This document shows, piece after piece, positions 25,021 through 37,299 of a stretch of DNA of 64,000 bases (position 1 is the stretch's first letter; every line of letters starts with the position of its first letter). The position numbers were made by a program, and so were the translations under genes. The notes below the pieces were generated by a model. It ran no database searches and was not told the origin of the DNA. It worked only from the letters and a program-made list of their open reading frames with translations. Source of the DNA: Ptiloglossa arizonensis (Eukaryota; Arthropoda; Insecta; Hymenoptera; Colletidae); the NCBI RefSeq assembly GCF_051014685.1, contig NW_027478399.1:930001-994000 (forward strand), read 5' to 3'.

Positions 25021-28000
25021 TTGCGAAAATTTTGATGGTTTCTCAACCATTCCTTAACATCAAACTCCCATATCTCCCGAATGGATTGACGAACTCGAGA
25101 ATTTCCTATTGCATCTGAAAGTAGAAACTCGCCCGATTACAACGGTATGTGTATTTTTCCCCTAGGCCCCTGTAGTTATTGCTTTCGAGTGTCAGACTTG
25201 CGAAAATTTTGATGGTTTCTCAACCATTCCTTAACATCGAACTCCCATATCTCGCGAACGGATTGACGAACTCGAGAATTTCCTATTGCATCTGAAAGTA
25301 GAAACTCGCCCGATTACAATGGTGTGTGTGCTTTTCCCGTAGGCCATTCCAGTTATTGGTTTCGAGAATCAGACTTGCGAAAATTTTGATGGTTTCTCTA
25401 CCATTCCTTAACTTCAAACCCACATATCTCGCGAACGGATTTACGAACTCGAGAAATTCCTGTTGCATCTGAAAGCAGAAACTCGCCCGATTGCAACGGT
25501 ATGTGCATTTTTGCCCTAGGCCATAGTAGTTATTGGTTTCGAGTATTAGACTTGCGAAAATTTTGATGGATTCTCAACCATTCCTTAACTTCAAACTCCC
25601 ATATCTCGCGAACGGATTGACGAACTCGAGAAATTCCTGTTGCATCTGAAAGCAGAAACTCGCCCGATTACGACGGTATGTGTATTTTTCCCCTAAGCCT
25701 TTGTAGTTATTGGTTTCGTGTATCAGACTTTCGAAAATTTTGATGGTTTCTCAACCGTTCCTTAACTTCAACCACCCATATCTCGCGAACGGAATGACGA
25801 ACTCGAGAAATTCCTGTTGCATCTGAAAGCAGAAAGTGGCCCGTTTACAACGGCATGTGTATTTTTGCCCTAGCCAATAGTAGTTATTGGTTTCGAGTAT
25901 CAGACTTGCGAAAATTTTGATGATTTCTCAACCATTCCTTAACTTCAAACTCCCATATCTCGCGAACGGAATGATGAACTCGAGAAATTCTAGTTGCATC
26001 TGAAAGTAGAAGCTCGCCCGATTACAATGGTGTGTGTACTTTTCCCTAGGCCATTCCAGTTATTGGTTTCGAGTATCAGACTTGCGAAAATTTTGATGGT
26101 TTCTCAACCGCTCCTTAACTTCAAACTCCCATATCTCGCGAACGGATCGACGAACTCGTGAAATTCCTGTTGCGTCGGAAAGTGGAAACTCGCCCGATTA
26201 CAAAGGTATGTGTACTTTTCCCCTAGGCCATTCCAGTTATTGGTTTCGAGAATCAGACTTGCGAAAATTTTGATGGTTTCTCTACCATTCCTTAACTTCA
26301 AACCCACATATCTCGCGAACGGATTTACGAACTCGAGAAATTCCTGTTGCATCTGAAAGCAGAAACTCGCCCGATTACAACGGTATGTGCATTTTTGCCC
26401 TAGGCCATAGTAGTTATTGGTTTCGAGTATTAGACTTGCGAAAATTTCGATCGTTTCTCAAGCATTCCTTAACTTCAAGCTCCCATATCTCGCGAACGGA
26501 TCGACGAACTCGTGAAATTCCTGTTGCGTCGGAAAGTGGAAACTCGCCCGTTTACAAAGGTATGTGTACTTTTCCCCTAGGCCATTCCAGTTATTGGTTT
26601 CGAGTATCAGACCAGCGAAAATTTTGTTGATTTCTCAACCATTCCTTAACTTCAAACTCCCATATCTCGCGAACGGATTGACGAACTCGAGAAATTCCTG
26701 TTGCATCTGAAAGTAGAAACTCGCCCGATTACAGTGGTGTGTGTACTTTTCCCCTAGGCCATTCCAGTTATTTGTATCGAGTATCAGACTTGCGAAAATT
26801 TTGATGGTTTCTGAACCATTCCTTAACTTCAAACTCCCATATCTCGCGGACGGATTGACGAACTCGAGAAATTCCTGTTGCATATGAAAGCAGATACTCG
26901 CCCGATTACAACGGTATGTGTACTTTTCAGGTAGGCCATTGTAGTTATTGGTTTCGAGTATCAGACTTGCGAAAATTTTCATGATTTCTCAACCATTCCT
27001 TACCTTCAAACCCCATATCTCGCGAACGGATTGACGAACTCGAGAAATTCCTGTTGCATCTGAAAGCAGAAACTCGCCCGATTACAACGGTATGTGCATT
27101 TTTGCCGTAGGCCATAGTAGTTATTGGTTTCGAGTATTAGACTTGCGAAAATTTTGATGGTTTCTCAACCATTCCTTAACTTCAAACTCCCATATCTCGC
27201 GAACGGATTGACGAACTCGAGAATTTCCTGTTGCATGTGAAAGTAGAAACTCGCCCGATTACAACGGTATGTGTATTTTTCCCCTAGGCCTCTGTAGTTA
27301 TTGCTTTCGAGTGTCAGACTTGCGAAAATTTCGATCGTTTCTCAAGCATTCCTTAACTTCAAGCTCCCATATCTCGCGAACGGATCGACGAACTCGTGAA
27401 ATTCCTGTTGCGTCGGAAAGTGGAAACTCGCCCGTTTACAAAGGTATGTGTACTTTTCCCCTAGGCCACTCCAGTTATTGGTTTCGAGTATCAGACCAGC
27501 GAAAATTTTGATGATTTCTCAACCATTCCTTAACTTCAAACTCCCATATCTCGCGAACGGATTGACGAACTCGAGAAATTCCTGTTGCATGTGAAAGTAG
27601 AAACTCGCCCGTTTACAACGGTATGTGTATTTTTCCCCTAGGCCTCTGTAGTTATTGCTTTCGAGTGTCAGACTTGCGAAAATTTTGATGGTTTCTCAAC
27701 CATTCCTTAACATCAAACTCCCATATCTCGCGAACGGATTGACGAACTCGAGAATTTCCTATTGCATCTGAAAGTAGAAACTCGCCCGATTACAATAGTG
27801 TGTGTGCTTTTCCCGTAGGCCATTCCAGTTATTGGTTTCGAGAATCAGACTTGCGAAAATTTTGATGGTTTCTCAACCATTCCTTAACTTCAAACCCACA
27901 TATCTCGCGAACGGATTTACGAACTCGAAAAATTCCTGTTGCATCTGAAAGCAGAAACTCGCCCGATTACAACGGTATGTGCATTTTTGCCCTAGGCCTC

Positions 28001-28027
28001 TGTAGTTATTGCTTTCGAGTGCCAGAC
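25021..28027 (+). repeat. 17-monomer unit, copy 1 of 2 (3,007 bp)
   Basis: Directly followed by its twin. The rare CTCCCGAATGGATTG variant is at 25081 (ATGG) and 28088, 3,007 bp apart, and all other landmarks keep this spacing (TCTCTACCATTCC, GATTGCAACGG, AATAGTGTGTGTGC, GGCCCCTGTAG). The unit is a mosaic of modules seen to the left: 9-mer HOR parts, the CAGGTAGGCC module and the CCTCTGTAG module. Confidence 0.9.
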
Positions 28028-31000
28028 TTGCGAAAATTTTGATGGTTTCTCAACCATTCCTTAACATCAAACTCCCATATCTCCCGAATGGATTGACGAA
28101 CTCGAGAATTTCCTATTGCATCTGAAAGTAGAAACTCGCCCGATTACAACGGTATGTGTATTTTTCCCCTAGGCCCCTGTAGTTATTGCTTTCGAGTGTC
28201 AGACTTGCGAAAATTTTGATGGTTTCTCAACCATTCCTTAACATCGAACTCCCATATCTCGCGAACGGATTGACGAACTCGAGAATTTCCTATTGCATCT
28301 GAAAGTAGAAACTCGCCCGATTACAATGGTGTGTGTGCTTTTCCCGTAGGCCATTCCAGTTATTGGTTTCGAGAATCAGACTTGCGAAAATTTTGATGGT
28401 TTCTCTACCATTCCTTAACTTCAAACCCACATATCTCGCGAACGGATTTACGAACTCGAGAAATTCCTGTTGCATCTGAAAGCAGAAACTCGCCCGATTG
28501 CAACGGTATGTGCATTTTTGCCCTAGGCCATAGTAGTTATTGGTTTCGAGTATTAGACTTGCGAAAATTTTGATGGATTCTCAACCATTCCTTAACTTCA
28601 AACTCCCATATCTCGCGAACGGATTGACGAACTCGAGAAATTCCTGTTGCATCTGAAAGCAGAAACTCGCCCGATTACGACGGTATGTGTATTTTTCCCC
28701 TAAGCCTTTGTAGTTATTGGTTTCGTGTATCAGACTTTCGAAAATTTTGATGGTTTCTCAACCGTTCCTTAACTTCAACCACCCATATCTCGCGAACGGA
28801 ATGACGAACTCGAGAAATTCCTGTTGCATCTGAAAGCAGAAAGTGGCCCGTTTACAACGGCATGTGTATTTTTGCCCTAGCCAATAGTAGTTATTGGTTT
28901 CGAGTATCAGACTTGCGAAAATTTTGATGATTTCTCAACCATTCCTTAACTTCAAACTCCCATATCTCGCGAACGGAATGACGAACTCGAGAAATTCTAG
29001 TTGCATCTGAAAGTAGAAGCTCGCCCGATTACAATGGTGTGTGTACTTTTCCCTAGGCCATTCCAGTTATTGGTTTCGAGTATCAGACTTGCGAAAATTT
29101 TGATGGTTTCTCAACCGCTCCTTAACTTCAAACTCCCATATCTCGCGAACGGATCGACGAACTCGTGAAATTCCTGTTGCGTCGGAAAGTGGAAACTCGC
29201 CCGATTACAAAGGTATGTGTACTTTTCCCCTAGGCCATTCCAGTTATTGGTTTCGAGAATCAGACTTGCGAAAATTTTGATGGTTTCTCTACCATTCCTT
29301 AACTTCAAACCCACATATCTCGCGAACGGATTTACGAACTCGAGAAATTCCTGTTGCATCTGAAAGCAGAAACTCGCCCGATTACAACGGTATGTGCATT
29401 TTTGCCCTAGGCCATAGTAGTTATTGGTTTCGAGTATTAGACTTGCGAAAATTTCGATCGTTTCTCAAGCATTCCTTAACTTCAAGCTCCCATATCTCGC
29501 GAACGGATCGACGAACTCGTGAAATTCCTGTTGCGTCGGAAAGTGGAAACTCGCCCGTTTACAAAGGTATGTGTACTTTTCCCCTAGGCCATTCCAGTTA
29601 TTGGTTTCGAGTATCAGACCAGCGAAAATTTTGTTGATTTCTCAACCATTCCTTAACTTCAAACTCCCATATCTCGCGAACGGATTGACGAACTCGAGAA
29701 ATTCCTGTTGCATCTGAAAGTAGAAACTCGCCCGATTACAGTGGTGTGTGTACTTTTCCCCTAGGCCATTCCAGTTATTTGTATCGAGTATCAGACTTGC
29801 GAAAATTTTGATGGTTTCTGAACCATTCCTTAACTTCAAACTCCCATATCTCGCGGACGGATTGACGAACTCGAGAAATTCCTGTTGCATATGAAAGCAG
29901 GTACTCGCCCGATTACAACGGTATGTGTATTTTTCAGGTAGGCCATTGTAGTTATTGGTTTCGAGTATCAGACTTGCGAAAATTTTCATGATTTCTCAAC
30001 CATTCCTTACCTTCAAACCCCATATCTCGCGAACGGATTGACGAACTCGAGAAATTCCTGTTGCATCTGAAAGCAGAAACTCGCCCGATTACAACGGTAT
30101 GTGCATTTTTGCCGTAGGCCATAGTAGTTATTGGTTTCGAGTATTAGACTTGCGAAAATTTTGATGGTTTCTCAACCATTCCTTAACTTCAAACTCCCAT
30201 ATCTCGCGAACGGATTGACGAACTCGAGAATTTCCTGTTGCATGTGAAAGTAGAAACTCGCCCGATTACAACGGTATGTGTATTTTTCCCCTAGGCCTCT
30301 GTAGTTATTGCTTTCGAGTGTCAGACTTGCGAAAATTTCGATCGTTTCTCAAGCATTCCTTAACTTCAAGCTCCCATATCTCGCGAACGGATCGACGAAC
30401 TCGTGAAATTCCTGTTGCGTCGGAAAGTGGAAACTCGCCCGTTTACAAAGGTATGTGTACTTTTCCCCTAGGCCACTCCAGTTATTGGTTTCGAGTATCA
30501 GACCAGCGAAAATTTTGATGATTTCTCAACCATTCCTTAACTTCAAACTCCCATATCTCGCGAACGGATTGACGAACTCGAGAAATTCCTGTTGCATGTG
30601 AAAGTAGAAACTCGCCCGTTTACAACGGTATGTGTATTTTTCCCCTAGGCCTCTGTAGTTATTGCTTTCGAGTGTCAGACTTGCGAAAATTTTGATGGTT
30701 TCTCAACCATTCCTTAACATCAAACTCCCATATCTCGCGAACGGATTGACGAACTCGAGAATTTCCTATTGCATCTGAAAGTAGAAACTCGCCCGATTAC
30801 AATAGTGTGTGTGCTTTTCCCGTAGGCCATTCCAGTTATTGGTTTCGAGAATCAGACTTGCGAAAATTTTGATGGTTTCTCAACCATTCCTTAACTTCAA
30901 ACCCACATATCTCGCGAACGGATTTACGAACTCGAAAAATTCCTGTTGCATCTGAAAGCAGAAACTCGCCCGATTACAACGGTATGTGCATTTTTGCCCT

Positions 31001-31034
31001 AGGCCTCTGTAGTTATTGCTTTCGAGTGCCAGAC
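28028..31034 (+). repeat. 17-monomer unit, copy 2 of 2
   Basis: Nearly identical to copy 1. I noticed only GATGAACTCG against GACGAACTCG (25974/28981), TACTTTTCAGG against TATTTTTCAGG (26921/29928) and GCAGATACT against GCAGGTACT (26891/29898). A third unit starts but diverges by about 31130. Confidence 0.9.
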
Positions 31035-31654
31035 TTGCGAAAATTTTGATGGTTTCTCAACCATTCCTTAACATCAAACTCCCATATCTCCCGAACGGAT
31101 TGACGAACTCGAGAATTTCCTATTGCATCTGAAAGTAGAAACTCGCCCGATTACAATGGTGTGTGTACTTTTCCCCTCGGCCATTCCAGTTATTGGTTTC
31201 GAGAGTCAGACTTGCGAAAATTTTGATGGTTTCTCAACCATACCTTAACTTCAAACCCCCATATCGCGCGAACGGATTGACGAACTCGAGAAATTCCTGT
31301 TGCATCTGAAAGCAGAAACTCGCCCGATTACAACGGTATGTGCATTTTTCAGGTAGGCCATTGTAGTTATTGGTTTCGAGTATCAGACTTGCGAAAATTT
31401 TCATGATTTCTCAACCATTCCTTACCTTCAAACCCCATATCTCGCGAACGGATTGACGAACTCGAGAAATTCCTGTTGCATCTGAAAGTAGAAACTCGCC
31501 CGATTACAGTGGTGTGTGTACTTTTCCCCTAGGCCATTCCAGTTATTTGTATCGAGTATCAGTCTTGCGAAAATTTTGATGGTTTCTGAACCATTCCTTA
31601 ACTTCAAACTCCCATATCTCGCGGACGGATTGACGAACTCGAGAAATTCCTGTT
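31035..31654 (+). repeat. Transition with a hybrid monomer
   Basis: Begins as a third 17-mer copy, then changes subfamily. The monomer at about 31330-31500 has the front of the GTGCATTTTTGCC type and the rest of the TTTTTCAGGTAGGCC type, with the switch within the T run near 31350. Confidence 0.8.
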
Positions 31655-32537
31655 GCATATGAAAGCAGATACTCGCCCGATTACAACGGTATGTGTATTT
31701 TTCAGGTAGGCCATTGTAGTTATTGGTTTCGAGTGTCAGACTTGCGAAAATTTTCATGATTTCTCAACCATTCCTTACCTTCAAACCCCATATCTCGCGA
31801 ACGGATTGACGAACTCGAGAAATTCCTGTTGTGTCTGAAAGTGAAAACTCGCCCGATTACAATGGTATGTGTACATTTCCCCTAGGCCATTCCAGTTAAT
31901 GGTTACGAGTATCAGACCAGCGAAAATTTTGATGGTTTCTCAACCATTCCTTAACTTCAAACTCCCATATCTCGCGAACAGAATGACGAACTCGAGAAAT
32001 TCCTGTTGCATCTGAAAGTAGAAGCTCGCCCGATTACGACGGTATGTGTAATTTTGCCCTAGCCAATAGTAGTTATTGGTTTCAAGTATCAGACTTGCGA
32101 AAATTTTGATGGTTTCTCAACCATTCCTTAACTTCAAACTCCCATATCTCGCGAACGGAATGACGAACTCGAGAAATTCTAGTTGCATCTGAAAGTAGAA
32201 GCTCGACCGATTACAATGGTGTGTGTACTTTTCCCTAGGCCATTCCAGTTATTGGTTTCGAGTATCAGACTTGCGAAAATTTTGATGGTTTCTCAACCAT
32301 TCCTTAACATCAAACTCCCATATCTCCCGAACGGATTGACGAACTCGAGAATTTCCTATTGCATCTGAAAGTAGAAACTCGCCCGATTACAATGGTATGT
32401 GTACTTTTCCCCTCGGCCATTCCAGTTATTGGTTTCGAGAATCAGACTTGCGAAAATTTTGATGGTTTCTCAACCATACCTTAACTTCAAACCCCCATAT
32501 CTCGCGAACGGATTGACGAACTCGAGAAATTCCTATT
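31655..32537 (+). repeat. 5-monomer unit, copy 1 of 2 (883 bp)
   Basis: Directly followed by its copy. Private variants GTACATTTCCCC (31871/32754) and GGTTTCAAGTATC are shared at 883 bp; differences include CGAGTGTCAG against CGAGTATCAG. Confidence 0.85.
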
Positions 32538-33420
32538 GCATATGAAAGCAGATACTCGCCCGATTACAACGGTATGTGTATTTTTCAGGTAGGCCATTGT
32601 AGTTATTGGTTTCGAGTATCAGACTTGCGAAAATTTTCATGATTTCTCAACCATTCCTTACCTTCAAACCCCATATCTCGCGAACGGATTGACGAACTCG
32701 AGAAATTCCTGTTGTGTCTGAAAGTGAAAACTCGCCCGGTTACAATGGTATGTGTACATTTCCCCTAGGCCATTCCAGTTAATGGTTACGAGTATCAGAC
32801 CAGCGAAAATTTTGATGGTTTCTCAACCATTCCTTAACTTCAAACTCCCATATCTCGCGAACAGAATGACGAACTCGAGAAATTCCTGTTGCATCTGAAA
32901 GTAGAAGCTCGCCCGATTACGACGGTATGTGTAATTTTGCCCTAGCCAATAGTAGTTATTGGTTTCAAGTATCAGACTTGCGAAAATTTTGATGGTTTCT
33001 CAACCATTCCTTAACTTCAAACTCCCATATCTCGCGAACGGAATGACGAACTCGAGAAATTCTAGTTGCATCTGAAAGTAGAAGCTCGACCGATTACAAT
33101 GGTGTGTGTACTTTTCCCTAGGCCATTCCAGTTACTGGTTTCGAGTATCAGACTTGCGAAAATTTTGATGGTTTCTCAACCATTCCTTAACATCAAACTC
33201 CCATATCTCCCGAACGGATTGACGAACTCGAGAATTTCCTATTGCATCTGAAAGTAGAAACTCGCCCGATTACAATGGTATGTGTACTTTTCCCCTCGGC
33301 CATTCCAGTTATTGGTTTCGAGAATCAGACTTGCGAAAATTTTGATGGTTTCTCAACCATACCTTAACTACAAACCCCCATATCTCGCGAACGGATTGAC
33401 GAACTCGAGAAATTCCTGTT
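32538..33420 (+). repeat. 5-monomer unit, copy 2 of 2
   Basis: Carries private changes GTTACTGGTTTCG and CCTTAACTACAAACC that are also in the later copy at 34183-35110, so this copy, not the first, was the source of that later duplication. Confidence 0.85.
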
Positions 33421-34182
33421 GCATCTGAAAGCAGAAACTCGCCCGATTACAACGGTATGTGCATTTTTGCCCTAGGCCATAGTAGTTATTGGTTTCGAGT
33501 ATTAGACTTGCGAAAATTTCGATGGCTTCTCAAGCATTCCTTAACTTCAAGCTCCCATATCTCGCGAACGGATTGACGAACTCGAGAAATTCCTGTTGCA
33601 TCTTAAAGTAGCAACTCGCCCGATTACAGTGGTGTGTGTACTTTTCCCCTAGGCCATTCCAGTTATTTGTATCGAGTATCAGACTTGCGAAAATTTTGAC
33701 GGTTTCTCAACCATTCCTTAACTTCAAACTCCCATATCTCGCGAACGGATTTACGAACTCGAGAAATTCCTGTTGCATCTGAAAGCAGAAACTCGCCCGA
33801 TTACAACGGTATGTGCATTTTTGCCCTAGGCCATAGTAGTTATTGGTTTCGAGTATTAGACTTGCGAAAATTTCGATGGCTTCTCAAGCATTCCTTAACT
33901 TCAAGCTCCCATATCTCGCGAACGGATTGACGAACTCGAGAAATTCCTGTTGCATCTTAAAGTAGCAACTCGCCCGATTACAGTGGTGTGTGTACTTTTC
34001 CCCTAGGCCATTCCAGTTATTTGTATCGAGTATCAGACTTGCGAAAATTTTGACGGTTTCTCAACCATTCCTTAACTTCAAACTCCCATATCTCGCGAAC
34101 GGATTTACGAACTCGAGAAATTCCTGTTGCATCTGAAAGCAGAAACTCGCCCGATTACAACGGTATGTGCATTTTTGCCCTA
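33421..34182 (+). repeat. Dimer duplicated in tandem (354 bp x 2)
   Basis: 33421-33774 and 33775-34128 are the same two-monomer unit; the variant GCATCTTAAAGTAGCAAC is at 33598 and 33952. A third dimer begins and switches to the GCCCTAGCCAATAG type near 34180. Confidence 0.87.
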
Positions 34183-35110
34183 GCCAATAGTAGTTATTGG
34201 TTTCAAGTATCAGACTTGCGAAAATTTTGATGGTTTCTCAACCATTCCTTAACTTCAAACTCCCATATCTCGCGAACGGAATGACGAACTCGAGAAATTC
34301 TAGTTGCATCTGAAAGTAGAAGCTCGACCGATTACAATGGTGTGTGTACTTTTCCCTAGGCCATTCCAGTTACTGGTTTCGAGTATCAGACTTGCGAAAA
34401 TTTTGATGGTTTCTCAACCATTCCTTAACATCAAACTCCCATATCTCCCGAACGGATTGACGAACTCGAGAATTTCCTATTGCATCTGAAAGTAGAAACT
34501 CGCCCGATTACAATGGTATGTGTACTTTTCCCCTCGGCCATTCCAGTTATTGGTTTCGAGAATCAGACTTGCGAAAATTTTGATGGTTTCTCAACCATAC
34601 CTTAACTACAAACCCCCATATCTCGCGAACGGATTGACGAACTCGAGAAATTCCTGTTGCATCTGAAAGCAGAAACTCGCCCGATTACAACGGTATGTGC
34701 ATTTTTGCCCTAGGCCATAGTAGTTATTGGTTTCGAGTATTAGACTTGCGAAAATTTCGATGGCTTCTCAAGCATTCCTTAACTTCAAGCTCCCATATCT
34801 CGCGAACGGATTGACGAACTCGAGAAATTCCTGTTGCATCTTAAAGTAGCAACTCGCCCGATTACAGTGGTGTGTGTACTTTTCCCCTAGGCCATTCCAG
34901 TTATTTGTATCGAGTATCAGACTTGCGAAAATTTTGACGGTTTCTCAACCATTCCTTAACTTCAAACTCCCATATCTCGCGAACGGATTTACGAACTCGA
35001 GAAATTCCTGTTGCATCTGAAAGCAGAAACTCGCCCGATTACAACGGTATGTGCATTTTTGCCCTAGGCCATAGTAGTTATTGGTTTCGAGTATTAGACT
35101 TGCGAAAATT
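34183..35110 (+). repeat. Copy of 32945-33872 (7-monomer offset, 1,238 bp)
   Basis: Shares GGTTTCAAGTATC, GTTACTGG, CTTAACTACAAACC (33361/34599) and CTTAAAGTAGC (33601/34839). Ends where 35111 has TTTTGATGG against TTTCGATGG. Confidence 0.85.
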
Positions 35111-37299
35111 TTGATGGTTTCTCAACCATTCCTTAACTTCAAGCTCCCATATCTCGCGAACGGATTGACGAACTCGAGAATTTCCTGTTGCATGTGAAAG
35201 TAGAAACTCGCCCGATTACAACGGTATGTGTATTTTTCCCCTAGGCCTCTGTAGTTATTGCTTTCGAGTGTCAGACTTGCGAAAATTTCGATCGTTTCTC
35301 AAGCATTCCTTAACTTCAAGCTCCCATATCTGGCGAACGGATCGACGAACTCGTGAAATTCCTGTTGCGTCGGAAAGTGGAAACTCGCCCGTTTACAAAG
35401 GTATGTGTACTTTTCCCCTAGGCCACTCCAGTTATTGGTTTCGAGTATCAGACCAGCGAAAATTTTGATGATTTCTCAACCATTCCTTAACTTCAAACTC
35501 CCATATCTCGCGAACGGATTGACGAACTCGAGAAATTCCTGTTGCATGTGAAAGTAGAAACTCGCCCGTTTACAACGGTATGTGTATTTTTCCCCTAGGC
35601 CTCTGTAGTTATTGCTTTCGAGTGTCAGACTTGCGAAAATTTTGATGGTTTCTCAACCATTCCTTAACATCAAACTCCCATATCTCGCGAACGGATTGAC
35701 GAACTCGAGAATTTCCTATTGCATCTGAAAGTAGAAACTCGCCCGATTACAATAGTGTGTGTGCTTTTCCCGTAGGCCATTCCAGTTATTGGTTTCGAGA
35801 ATGAGATTTGCGAAAATTTTGATGGTTTCTCAACCATTCCTTAACTTCAAACCCACATATCTCGCGAACGGATTTACGAACTCGAGAAATTCCTGTTGCA
35901 TCTGAAAGCAGAATCTCGCCCGATTACAACGGTATGTGCATTTTTGCCCTAGGCCATAGTAGTTATTGGTTTCGAGTATTAGACTTGCGAAAATTTTGAT
36001 GGTTTCTCAACCGTTCCTTAACTTCAAACTCCCATATCTCGCGAACGGATTGACGAACTCGAGAAATTCCTGTTGCATCTGAAAGCAGAAACTCGCCCGA
36101 TTACGACGGTATGTGTATTTTTCCCCTAGGCCATTGTAGTTATTGGTTTCGAGTATCAGACTTGCGAAAATTTTGATGGTTTCTCAACCATTCCTCAACT
36201 TCAAACTCCCATATCTCGCGGACGGATTGACGAACTCGAGAAATTCCTGTTGCATCTGAAAGTAGAAACTTGCCCCATTACAGTGGTTTGTGTACTTTTC
36301 CCCTAGGCCATTCCAGTTATTTGTATCGAGTATCAGACTTGCGAAAATTTTGATGGTTTCTCAACCATTCCTTAACTTCAAACTCCCATATCTCGCGGAC
36401 GGATTGACGAACTCGAGAAATTCCTGATGCATATGAAAGCAGATACTCGCCCGATTACAACGGTATGTGTATTTTTCCCCTAGGCCTCTGTAGTTATTGC
36501 TTTCGAGTGCCAGACTTGCGAAAATTTTGATGGTTTCTCAACCATTCCTTAACATCAAACTCCCATATCTCCCGAACGGATTGACGAACTCGAGAATTTC
36601 CTATTGCATCTGAAAGTAGAAACTCGCCCGATTACAATGGTCTGTGTACTTTTCCCCTCGGCCATTCCAGTTATTGGTTTCGAGAGTCAGACTTGCGAAA
36701 ATTTTGATGGTTTCTCAACCATACCTTAACTTCAAACCCCCATATCGCGCGAACGGATTGACGAACTCGAGAAATTCCTGTTGCATCTGAAAGCAGAAAC
36801 TCGCCCGATCACAACGGTATGTGCATTTTTGCCCTAGGCCATAGTAGTTATTGGTTTGGAGTATTAGACTTGCGAAAATTTCGATGGCTTCTCAAGCATT
36901 CCTTAACTTCAAGCTCCCATATCTCGCGAACGGATTGACGAACTCGAGAAATTCCTGTTGCATCTGAAAGTAGAAACTCGCCCGATTACAGTGGTGTGTG
37001 TACTTTTCCCCTAGGCCATTCCAGTTATCTGTATCGAGTATCAGACTTGCGAAAATTTTGATGGTTTCTGAACCATTCCTTAACTTCAAACTCCCATATC
37101 TCGCGGACGGATTGACGAACTCGAGAAATTCCTGTTGCATATGAAAGCAGATACTCGCCCGATTACAACGGTATGTGTATTTTTCAGGTAGGCCATTGTA
37201 GTTATTGGTTTCGAGTATCAGACTAGCGAAAATTTTCATGATTTCTCAACCATTCCTTACCTTCAAACCCCATATCTCGCGAACGGATTGACGAACTCG
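35111..37299 (+). repeat. 13-monomer unit, copy 1 (matching part from about 35305)
   Basis: 35305-37299 pairs with 37605-39599 at 2,300 bp. Shared variants: CAGAATCTCGCCC, CAACCGTTCC, GAAACTTGCCCC, GGTCTGTGTAC, CATATCGCGCGAAC and GACTAGCGAAAA. 35111-35304 is the GCTTTCGAGTG module. Confidence 0.86.

Noticed and set aside
25021..31034. An assembly artefact causing the nearly perfect 3-kb duplication.
   Set aside because: It cannot be settled from sequence alone, but the copies carry different private changes, which argues against a simple double inclusion of the same reads. I kept it as real with a read-depth check suggested.
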